From an uncultured Alphaproteobacteria bacterium (GTDB lineage: Bacteria > Pseudomonadota > Alphaproteobacteria > Rickettsiales > UBA1997): a DNA stretch of 14,023 nucleotides. The translations under genes were made by a program, and so were the position numbers. This document shows, piece by piece, positions 6,102 to 13,100 of the stretch (position 1 is its first letter; the number at the start of each line of letters is the position of its first letter). Under the pieces are notes generated by a model. The model was given only the letters and a program-made list of their open reading frames with translations, did not search any database and was not told where the DNA came from. The stretch spans positions 1-14,023 of the forward strand of contig CAIOKL010000150.1 in the NCBI GenBank assembly GCA_903858915.1. Reading direction: 5' to 3'.

Positions 6102-8260
6102 TGAATTTTTTATTTGCAGTTTTGTTAATATTTTTAACTCAATATGCAAACGCCTTTGCTTTGGTAAATTTTAAGACCACCAAATCACAACTTCCCGCGG
6201 TCTTAAAGGCTAACATCGTCTCCGGAGACCAAGTCACTGGCGATATAAACGCCAAGGGCAATGTCGAAATCTCCAAAGAATCAAATATAATTTACGCTAA
6301 CGAAGTAACCTACAACAAGAACACCAAAATCATTAAAGCTTTTGGCGATGTAAAAATTAAAAATCTTGAAATTGGCTATGTTTTAACTCCAAGAATTGAA
6401 ATAAAAGATGATTTTTCGAGTGGCGATTTTTTTGATGCTCGAGTATTTTTTGCCGACGGATCTTATTTATTTTCCAAAAAAATGTCGCGCTTATCCAAAG
6501 AAAAAACATCGCTAAAAAAATCAATTTTTTCAATATGTCCCAATGACGAAATACTTAAAGACAATTCCAAAGCTGGCTCAATTTTTGATTTTGTAACGAT
6601 TAGCTCAACAACCTCAACGATTGACAGAGAGAATAATAATCTTTCGAGTTGGAATTCGGTTGTCAAACTTTATAAAGTTCCGGTTTTGTATATTCCATAT
6701 TTAAAAAGTCCGTTGCCCGCTAAAAAACGGCAAACCGGTTTACTTCAACCTTCTTATTCAAAAAATTCAAATTTTGGTCTGGGCATTAGAGCGCCATACT
6801 TTATTGACATCGCTAAAAACAAAGATTTAACCGTTACACCCGTTTATTATTTCGGGTCAAATCAAATTATTTTAAATAATAGTTGGCGACATTTTACAAA
6901 ATTAGGCGCTTATGATTTTAACGCCGAAATCTCTAACAACAAGATTCAAAGCACTCTCGACAAAACGGTTATCGCCCGAAGTCGAAAAAATATTAGATGG
7001 TTTTTCGATGGCAAAGGTGTTTTTGATTTTACTAAAAACACTGGTTTAGATTTTTCATTAAAAACCGTTGCTGATAGAAATTATCTTCGTGATTATCATT
7101 TTGATTATTTGGCCTACACAACCAGTAAAATCAATGTCGATTACATAAATCAAAGAAATTATTTTGCCGTAAAAACCATTCGTTTTCAAGAATTAGAAAA
7201 TGCTTCAAAAGAAAAAAATTCTCCGCTGATTTTGCCTTCAATTAATGGGCGCTACGAAACCAAGCCGTTATTTTTTAAAGAAAAATTAATTTTGGAAACT
7301 AATTTAACCACAATAACGCGTCTGGAGGGCTTGCAATACAGGCGCGGTTCGCTTACGCCTCAATTTAAAATTCCTTTTAATTTACAAGGCAATCTTTTTG
7401 AATTTTCCACAAAACTTCAAGGCGATTTATATTCTCTCAACGACAAAGATTTGAGGGTTTCGGAATCAAGAATATACAAAGCTAATCAATCAAATTTGAA
7501 ATCGGAAATTTCCTTTAATTGGCGCTTGCCGATTCGCAATAAATCCAAGAAAAACACCTTAACTCTTGAGCCGATAATTAATTTTGTGATGAGTGATTAT
7601 CGCGCAAAAAACTCGCTAATTCCGCTTGAAGATTCGGTTGATTCGGAGCTAACTTTTAGTAATTTATTTGTTAATGATAGAATTTCTGGATTTGACCGCA
7701 ACGAGTCGGGCAGAAGGGTTAGCTATGGATTCAAATCTTCTTTTTTTAATAGTTTGGGCGAGTTTGATTTCACCGCTGGTCAAGCTTTTATAATCAAAAA
7801 TATCAAACAAGATGTTGCGATTCGTGGCTTCGCCACCAACAATAAATCAAACATTGTCGGCATGGCCTCTTATCGTGGCAAAAAATATTTCTCGATATCA
7901 TATTCTTTCCAACTCGATCAAGCGAATTACCGCAACGATGTAAACCAAGTTGTCACTAATTTTAATTACAAAAAGTTTAATTTAAGTGCGGATTATTTGT
8001 TGATAAGGCGCTCTGCAAGCTATTCAAAAAGAAAAGAGCAAGCGACAATTACTCCATTCATTGAATTGCCAAATAAATGGAAAATAAAAATTTTAACAAC
8101 ACGCGATTTTGTTGAAAATAGAAATATCCAAAGAGGCATCGAGGTCGTCAGGGAAGGCTGTTGTAGTGATTTTGGATTCTCAATAATTGAAAAAAACCCG
8201 AGTAACTTAACTAAACCTCAAAAAACTTTTAACTTAAATTTAACTTTTAAAAATTTGTAA
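6101..8260 (+). CDS. lptD: LPS-assembly outer-membrane protein LptD
   Basis: LptD with LptE forms the outer-membrane translocon that inserts LPS into the outer leaflet. A signal peptide is visible at 1-18, with likely cleavage after ANA. The OstA-type beta-jellyroll follows (about 40-130), with INAKGNVEISKE and IYANEVTYNK. The long C-terminal barrel (OstA_C) includes VPVLYIPYL at 193-201 and RQTGLLQPSY at 210-219. Only three cysteines occur: Cys146 (SICPN) and the adjacent pair Cys687-Cys688 near the C-terminus. E. coli LptD has four, linked in two disulfides. The protein is 719 aa, shorter than E. coli LptD but normal for alphaproteobacteria. Its start overlaps the secD stop. The common neighbours surA, pdxA and rsmA are absent. 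With lpxD it shows that the cell makes LPS. Confidence 0.95.
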   Translation: MNFLFAVLLIFLTQYANAFALVNFKTTKSQLPAVLKANIVSGDQVTGDINAKGNVEISKESNIIYANEVTYNKNTKIIKAFGDVKIKNLEIGYVLTPRIEIKDDFSSGDFFDARVFFADGSYLFSKKMSRLSKEKTSLKKSIFSICPNDEILKDNSKAGSIFDFVTISSTTSTIDRENNNLSSWNSVVKLYKVPVLYIPYLKSPLPAKKRQTGLLQPSYSKNSNFGLGIRAPYFIDIAKNKDLTVTPVYYFGSNQIILNNSWRHFTKLGAYDFNAEISNNKIQSTLDKTVIARSRKNIRWFFDGKGVFDFTKNTGLDFSLKTVADRNYLRDYHFDYLAYTTSKINVDYINQRNYFAVKTIRFQELENASKEKNSPLILPSINGRYETKPLFFKEKLILETNLTTITRLEGLQYRRGSLTPQFKIPFNLQGNLFEFSTKLQGDLYSLNDKDLRVSESRIYKANQSNLKSEISFNWRLPIRNKSKKNTLTLEPIINFVMSDYRAKNSLIPLEDSVDSELTFSNLFVNDRISGFDRNESGRRVSYGFKSSFFNSLGEFDFTAGQAFIIKNIKQDVAIRGFATNNKSNIVGMASYRGKKYFSISYSFQLDQANYRNDVNQVVTNFNYKKFNLSADYLLIRRSASYSKRKEQATITPFIELPNKWKIKILTTRDFVENRNIQRGIEVVREGCCSDFGFSIIEKNPSNLTKPQKTFNLNLTFKNL

Positions 8261-8336
8261 ATTTTTGTTTAAGATTTTTTTTAAAGTTTTAAGATGAGAA
8301 TAATTAATACCAAATTAACCTTAATAAAATTAATTT

Positions 8337-8654
8337 ATGACCAAAGAAACTACCGACAAAACATTCGCTTCAGAAGTTTTAAATTCATCAATTCCAGTTC
8401 TCGTTGACTTTTGGGCGCCTTGGTGCGGACCATGTCGACAACTTTCTCCAATTATCGATGAAATTGCTAAAGAATTCGCTGGAAAAATTGAAGTTTATAA
8501 ATGCAATGTTGACGACAATCCCGAAACTCCATCGCAATTTGCCGTTCGCGGAATTCCGTCATTAATGATTTTTAAAGATGGTAAATTAGCCGATAGCAAA
8601 GTTGGCGCTTTACCTAGAGCCTCATTGATTGAATGGATTACTAAAAACTTATAA
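8337..8654 (+). CDS. trxA: Thioredoxin 1
   Basis: This is a cytoplasmic disulfide reductase, normally recycled by TrxB and NADPH, which supplies electrons to enzymes such as ribonucleotide reductase. At 105 aa it is a single thioredoxin fold. The active site WCGPC is at 29-33 (Cys30, Cys33), preceded by VLVDFWAPW, which contains the buried Asp24. The cis-proline loop RGIPSL (Pro74) and the C-terminal KVGALPRASLIEWI segment are conserved. There is no signal peptide, so it is a cytosolic thioredoxin rather than a periplasmic Dsb-like protein. It lies 76 bp after lptD, enough room for its own promoter. It ends directly at the ATG of the next gene with no bases between. Confidence 0.96.
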   Translation: MTKETTDKTFASEVLNSSIPVLVDFWAPWCGPCRQLSPIIDEIAKEFAGKIEVYKCNVDDNPETPSQFAVRGIPSLMIFKDGKLADSKVGALPRASLIEWITKNL

Positions 8655-9539
8655 ATGCTTGAAAATTTTTATCTAAATAAACACAAAATTTTAGAAAAAT
8701 CTCATCAAAATTTTTTAAAAATTTTGTCAAAAAATTCCAATTCGCTTCATGTAAAAATTGGTTGCGAATTGGAGTTTTTTTTACTCGATGAAAATAAAAA
8801 TAAAATTTCCGACAATCGTATTATTGATGAATTTTGTAACACGATTCAAGCCAAGCGAGAGCAGGGCGAAGGGCAGATTGAAATTATCACAAATTTTACC
8901 GATAATTTACAAAATTTAGCGACGGAAATTGAAAATATTAAAAATAAAATTGATTATTTTGCTAAACAAATAAATTGTCTCGCTTGCTTTGATAGCAAGC
9001 CATTCGCCGATGATTGTGGTAGCGCTTTACAATTCAATATTTCGCTTCACGATGAAAAAAATTTTAATATTTTTAACGATAATTTGATTGAGCATTGCGC
9101 CAGCGGACTCTTAGACTCATCTCACTTCATGATGTTAATTTTAGCTCCAAAATCGCAAGATTATCATCGCTTTGATCTCGATTTAAATAAACAACTTTTT
9201 CATCTCAAAAAATATACCGCACCCGTCAATTTAAGCTTCGGCGCCGATAATAGAAGTTGCGCCATAAGAATTTGCAAATCAACAAATTCACCAAATTTTA
9301 AAAGATTGGAATATCGAATTGCCTCCGCCGATGCCGATATTTATCTTGCATTAAGTGCCGTTTTGAACGCTCTGGCATTTGGTTTAAGCGCTAAGAAAAG
9401 CAATTATTCAACAATTTACGGCAACGCTTTTGATGATATTTATAAGCTGGAAAGCATTTTGAAAAATATCGATGAATCGCAAAATTATTTTTACAAAAAA
9501 GATAATTTTATTGTAAAAAAAATGTTAGAATTTTTGTAA
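8655..9539 (+). CDS. Short glutamine-synthetase-fold protein of unknown substrate
   Basis: The protein aligns by eye with the catalytic domain of glutamine synthetase and gamma-glutamylpolyamine synthetases. In order it shows CELEFF (Glu38, Glu40), KREQGEGQIEI (Glu69, Glu76), KPFADDCGSALQFNISL (115-131), TAPVNLSFGADNRSCAIR (188-205; Arg200, Arg205) and RLEYRIASADADIYLAL (217-233; Glu219, Arg221). At 294 aa it is far below the usual 430-470. The whole N-terminal beta-grasp domain is missing. The stretch between the first and second glutamate motifs is about 30 residues instead of about 80. The metal-ligand His expected in GSGMH is Gln126 here, and the flap Glu (GxEAP) is Thr188 (TAP). It could be a specialised gamma-glutamyl ligase, a non-catalytic relative or a degraded enzyme. 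The intact 294-codon frame argues against recent decay. It starts at the base after the trxA stop, so the two are likely cotranslated. The substrate is unknown. Confidence 0.75.
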   Translation: MLENFYLNKHKILEKSHQNFLKILSKNSNSLHVKIGCELEFFLLDENKNKISDNRIIDEFCNTIQAKREQGEGQIEIITNFTDNLQNLATEIENIKNKIDYFAKQINCLACFDSKPFADDCGSALQFNISLHDEKNFNIFNDNLIEHCASGLLDSSHFMMLILAPKSQDYHRFDLDLNKQLFHLKKYTAPVNLSFGADNRSCAIRICKSTNSPNFKRLEYRIASADADIYLALSAVLNALAFGLSAKKSNYSTIYGNAFDDIYKLESILKNIDESQNYFYKKDNFIVKKMLEFL

Positions 9540-9556
9540 AAAATCATTAAAAAATT

Positions 9557-10675
9557 TTATCTTCCGAGAACTTTATCAACGAAATTTATCGGCAATAAAA
9601 CATAATATTTGCCCTTTGAAGCCATGGTAAAAGCCTTGTCTTCCGATTCTTGACCATATCCAAAAAATATATCGCCTCGCACCGCTCCCTTAATCGCCGA
9701 ACCGGTATCTTGAGCAATCATTAATTTACGAAAATATTCTTTTTTATCAGAATTTTTTAATTGCGTTTGCACCCACAAAGGCGCGCCAAAAGGTATAATT
9801 TCATTATCGACGGCAAGTGAGCGCTCCGTAGTTAAAGGAACCCCTTGCGCTCCAACAACATATTCGCTATCAAAAATTCTGAAAAATGTGAATGAGTTGT
9901 TGAGGTTCATGATTTCCTGAGCTTTTTCTGGATTATTTTTAAGCCAATTACGCACGCCTTTTGAGTTATATTCATCTTTAGAAATTAATTCTTGCTCATA
10001 CATTTCGTTAGAAATTGCATTGAATGGATGCTGATTTTTTCCTGCAAAAGCAAGCCTAATTTCATTGCCATTTGGCAAAATTACTCGACCCGAACCTTGA
10101 ATATGCATAAAGAATAAATCAACCGCGTCATCGACATAAATTATTTCAAGTTTTTGCGAGGCGAGGGCGCCATTTTCAATGTCTTGGCGCGTTAAATTTG
10201 CATCAAAATTGGCATCTTTTGGTTTGGCGTAAACTGGATATTTATATTTATCGTTTTTAATAAAACTTCCGCGCAGGGAAGCTTCATAATAGCCAGTGAA
10301 CAAGCCATCTTCATCACCTGATTTTGATTCAACTAAAAATAATTTAAACCAATTTTCGAAAAAATTTTTAGTTTGTTTGGCACTCATTTGCTTAACCACT
10401 TCGCCGATTTCGCAAACATCACGGAAGTCTCCCGCCGTAATTCCGAGAAGCTTTCCGTTCAGTGGAGAATTTTGCGCCATTTTGCTAAATTTTCGACATG
10501 AATGCAAAAAAGTTTGAAGCGCCAATTTGTGGTCATCTTCATTCCAGCCCTTTAAATCTTGAAAATCCTTCTCGCTCAACTGCACAGAGTTTGCGCTTTT
10601 AAGTGTTATTTTTTTTGTAAACAAACAACTTGGCAAAGCAAATAAAAGGCATAAAATTAGAAAATAGCGAGGCAT
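9557..10675 (-). CDS. mltA: Membrane-bound lytic murein transglycosylase A (lipoprotein)
   Basis: MltA cleaves the MurNAc-GlcNAc bond of peptidoglycan with formation of 1,6-anhydro-MurNAc, acting from the outer membrane. The N-terminus is a lipoprotein signal with the lipobox LPSC (lipidated Cys17). Family motifs are DGLFTGYYEASLRG at 123-136, FFMHIQGSGRVILPNG at 188-203 and the C-terminal 3D domain. Its three aspartates appear as Asp290 (SLAVD), Asp323 (QDTGSAIKG) and Asp335 (RGDIFFGYG). Asp323 is the likely catalytic acid. The length of 372 aa is typical. It converges on the glutamine-synthetase-like gene with a 17-bp gap and is divergent from ychF. LspA, encoded in this window, would process it. 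Confidence 0.95.
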   Translation of the reverse strand: MPRYFLILCLLFALPSCLFTKKITLKSANSVQLSEKDFQDLKGWNEDDHKLALQTFLHSCRKFSKMAQNSPLNGKLLGITAGDFRDVCEIGEVVKQMSAKQTKNFFENWFKLFLVESKSGDEDGLFTGYYEASLRGSFIKNDKYKYPVYAKPKDANFDANLTRQDIENGALASQKLEIIYVDDAVDLFFMHIQGSGRVILPNGNEIRLAFAGKNQHPFNAISNEMYEQELISKDEYNSKGVRNWLKNNPEKAQEIMNLNNSFTFFRIFDSEYVVGAQGVPLTTERSLAVDNEIIPFGAPLWVQTQLKNSDKKEYFRKLMIAQDTGSAIKGAVRGDIFFGYGQESEDKAFTMASKGKYYVLLPINFVDKVLGR

Positions 10676-10781
10676 AAAATGTTTTTAATTTAAGAAAAAT
10701 ATATTAACTTTTTAACTTAAATTATTTTAAACTCAAAAGAAATTTTCATTAATAAATTTTAAACACAAAAATATAAAAAAT
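10676..10781. promoter_or_regulatory. Divergent intergenic region between mltA and ychF
   Basis: This 106-bp, almost purely A/T spacer lies between two divergent genes and should contain both promoters. No -35/-10 pair stands out from the AT background, and no Shine-Dalgarno sequence precedes either start. A weak inverted pair, TTTAAG (10689-10694) and CTTAAA (10716-10721), lies near the middle but is too short to call an operator. Confidence 0.35.
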
Positions 10782-11879
10782 ATGTCATTAAAATGTGGAA
10801 TTGTTGGATTACCAAATGTTGGCAAATCAACTTTATTTAACGCTCTCACGCAAACCGCTTCAGCTCAAGCCGCCAACTATCCTTTCTGCACAATTGAGCC
10901 AAATATCGGCAAAGTAAATGTTCCCGATGAAAGACTTGAAAAGCTCGCTAAAGTTGCCGGTTCGGCACAAATAATCCCCGCCCAAATTGAATTTGTTGAC
11001 ATCGCAGGTTTAGTGCGCGGAGCCAGCAAAGGCGAGGGTTTAGGCAATCAATTTTTATCACATATTCGTGAAGTTGACGCCATTATCAATGTCGTTCGTT
11101 GTTTTGAAGATGAAAATATTACACATGTTGAAAATTCTATCGACCCACTTCGCGATATTGAATTGATTCAACTCGAGCTTATCATCGCCGATCTCGAAAG
11201 CCTTGAAAAAAGATTGCCGAATTTAGAAAAAAAATTAAAAACCGAAAAAGATGCGTCGCAAATTATCGCCATGGCAAAAAAAGTTTTGGAAGTTTTAAAA
11301 GATGGCAAGCCCGCTCGACTCACTGAAATAAAAGATCAAGATGAAGAAAAAATTCTTAAAAATTTACAATTAATCACTTCAAAACCACAACTTTTTGTGT
11401 GTAATTTGATGGAAAATGAATTGACGGGAAACAAGCATTCCCAAGTCGTCGAGGAGTTTTGTAAAAACAATAATTATCAAGTCTTAAAAATTTGCGCTCA
11501 AGTTGAAGCCGAAGTCGCTTCGCTTGAAACTGAAGACGAAAAAAAAGAATATCTTTCCTCGATCGGGCTAAACGAAACGGGCTTATCGCAAATTATTCGC
11601 AACTCATTTTCTTTATTAAACTTGATTTCATTTTTCACCGTTGGTCCAAAAGAATGTCATGCTTGGATGCTTAAAAAAGGCTCAAGCGCGCCAAAAGCCG
11701 CGGGCGAAATTCACACCGATTTTGAAAAAGGATTTATTCGCGCTCGCACAATTGCTTATCAAGATTACATTACTTTTAACGGCGAAGATGGTGCCAAGAA
11801 CGCTGGAAAATTAAGGGATGAGGGCAAGGAATATATCACTCAAGATGGCGATGTTTTTCACTTTATGTTCAATAATTAA
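10782..11879 (+). CDS. ychF: Ribosome-binding GTPase/ATPase YchF
   Basis: YchF (OLA1 family) is a conserved Obg-related NTPase that binds ribosomes and tends to prefer ATP. It is linked to translation and stress responses. G1 is GLPNVGKST at 9-17 (Lys15). G3 is DIAG at 73-76, followed by GASKGEGLGNQFL. G4 is the non-canonical NLME at 208-211, of the type that distinguishes YchF from ordinary GTPases with NKxD. A coiled-coil insertion spans about 128-170. The C-terminal TGS domain includes FFTVGPKECHAW and ends QDGDVFHFMFNN, as expected. The length of 365 aa is standard. The gene appears monocistronic and converges on the dnaE fragment with a 24-bp gap. Confidence 0.98.
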   Translation: MSLKCGIVGLPNVGKSTLFNALTQTASAQAANYPFCTIEPNIGKVNVPDERLEKLAKVAGSAQIIPAQIEFVDIAGLVRGASKGEGLGNQFLSHIREVDAIINVVRCFEDENITHVENSIDPLRDIELIQLELIIADLESLEKRLPNLEKKLKTEKDASQIIAMAKKVLEVLKDGKPARLTEIKDQDEEKILKNLQLITSKPQLFVCNLMENELTGNKHSQVVEEFCKNNNYQVLKICAQVEAEVASLETEDEKKEYLSSIGLNETGLSQIIRNSFSLLNLISFFTVGPKECHAWMLKKGSSAPKAAGEIHTDFEKGFIRARTIAYQDYITFNGEDGAKNAGKLRDEGKEYITQDGDVFHFMFNN

Positions 11880-11903
11880 ACAAAATTTTGAACAATTAAA
11901 AAA

Positions 11904-13097
11904 TTAATTTATTGATTTAATTATTAAATCTTTATGCAAATTTTTTAAGCGAAAAATATCAATTTCGGCGATTTTAAAATTTGAAGCGAGTGCAATTTTA
12001 ACTTCTTGATTATCGCGATTGGCAATCAAAATAATTTTAGCGTCTTCGCTATTATTTGAAATTTTTTGCGACAGCACCGTTCTAAGTGGTAGAAGGGCTT
12101 TTTCGTCATTAATTTTGATTTCAATTTGTGATATTTTTCTCTCTACTTTTATCGCTTCGACATTTTCTGAAGTTGATTTTTTTTCGAATGAATTAGTTTG
12201 ATTTGAGTTTTTTGAAGAATCATTTTTAAAGTTAGAATTTTTTTGAAAATTTGGATTAAATTTTCGTACCGCAATTTTTTTAATGTCTTCAAATTCTTTT
12301 TGCGCGGGGTTGGTATTTTTAATAAAATCATCGACACGAAAAACTCCTTTAACCATGATGCGCGTGCCTCCATCATCTTTTCGAATCAAGCATTCAACAA
12401 CAATTTCACTGCCATCTTCGAGTAAATCGCGATTAGCGGTGATTAAGGCTTCGTCAAAAATCGTCGCCTCATAAATGCCAAATGGATCGGAAATATTAAG
12501 ATATGCGAATCTGCCCCGCGAACCAGATCGATGCTTGCTAGAAGCAACAACTCCGGCCATTTTAATCATGGTATTATCTTCCAAAGTATCTTCTTCAATT
12601 TTTGGAGAAAAAATAATACCACGATGCTTTAAATCGCTAACACGATTATCAATCGGATGTTCGTTTAAAAAAAATCCAAAAGCTTCAAATTCGCAATTTA
12701 ATTTTTGTTTTTTTGTCCAATCGGAAACCGCTTTTAAAGCAGGTCGCGAGCTTTCTTCGGTAATTCCTCCAAACAAATTCATTTGGTTTGAATTAGCTTC
12801 TTCCTTGGCTTCGTTAGCGAATGCCGATAAAATATCAAATGATTCAGAAATTTGTCGCCGATTAATATTTAAAGAATCGAAGGAGCCTGATTTGGCAAGA
12901 GCTTCAATCGATTTTTTATTAATTGATTTTGCATCAACTCTTTGCGAAAAATCATAAACATTTTTAAATTTACCATTATTTTCGCGTTCGTTTAGCGCTT
13001 CTTGTATCATGTTAAAACCCACGGCTTTAATGGCTCCAAGACCAAATCTTATGGCATATTTTTTTTCATCTTTTTCGATGGTTTTTGTGGCGCTCAT
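11904..13097 (-). CDS. dnaE: DNA polymerase III alpha subunit, C-terminal clamp-binding/OB part only (split or truncated dnaE)
   Basis: The 397 residues correspond to roughly the last third of bacterial DnaE. Homology begins almost at residue 1, with IRFGLGAIKAVG at 16-27. A helix-hairpin-helix region follows (about 15-90), then the beta-clamp-binding motif QMNLF at 105-109 and the FEAFGFFLNEHPID segment at 137-150. The OB fold spans about 176-260, then comes an Asn/Ser/Lys-rich linker (about 280-312) and a C-terminal domain that in E. coli contacts tau. The PHP, palm, thumb and fingers domains with the catalytic aspartates are absent and not encoded elsewhere in the window. The frame has a TAA two codons before the ATG, which is the uppP stop, so the gene cannot extend upstream. 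No intein motifs are visible at the N-terminus. It may be the second half of a genuinely split polymerase, a duplicate, or a remnant. The long intact frame suggests it is expressed. It is transcribed after uppP with 3 bp between. Confidence 0.9.
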   Translation of the reverse strand: MSATKTIEKDEKKYAIRFGLGAIKAVGFNMIQEALNERENNGKFKNVYDFSQRVDAKSINKKSIEALAKSGSFDSLNINRRQISESFDILSAFANEAKEEANSNQMNLFGGITEESSRPALKAVSDWTKKQKLNCEFEAFGFFLNEHPIDNRVSDLKHRGIIFSPKIEEDTLEDNTMIKMAGVVASSKHRSGSRGRFAYLNISDPFGIYEATIFDEALITANRDLLEDGSEIVVECLIRKDDGGTRIMVKGVFRVDDFIKNTNPAQKEFEDIKKIAVRKFNPNFQKNSNFKNDSSKNSNQTNSFEKKSTSENVEAIKVERKISQIEIKINDEKALLPLRTVLSQKISNNSEDAKIILIANRDNQEVKIALASNFKIAEIDIFRLKNLHKDLIIKSIN

Positions 13098-13100
13098 GAT

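Noticed and set aside
8249..8280. Possible terminator after lptD: AAAAATTT/AAATTTTT inverted pair followed by a T-run
   Set aside because: The stem is purely A/T, overlaps the stop codon and allows only a tiny loop. Such pairs are common by chance in DNA this AT-rich.
8294..8404. Small + strand reading frame starting before trxA (MRIINTKL...)
   Set aside because: It runs out of frame into the well-supported trxA gene and shows no recognisable protein character.
9530..9544. Inverted pair ATTTTT/AAAAAT at the end of the glutamine-synthetase-like gene
   Set aside because: It is six A/T pairs with a 3-base loop, too weak to act as a terminator.
11881..11890. Perfect 10-bp palindrome CAAAATTTTG between ychF and dnaE
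   Set aside because: It lies between two gene ends where no operator is expected, and short A/T palindromes are frequent in this sequence.
12475..12957. 160-codon + strand open frame opposite the dnaE fragment
   Set aside because: It lies antisense within the recognisable DnaE sequence, shows no family motifs and is explained as a shadow frame.
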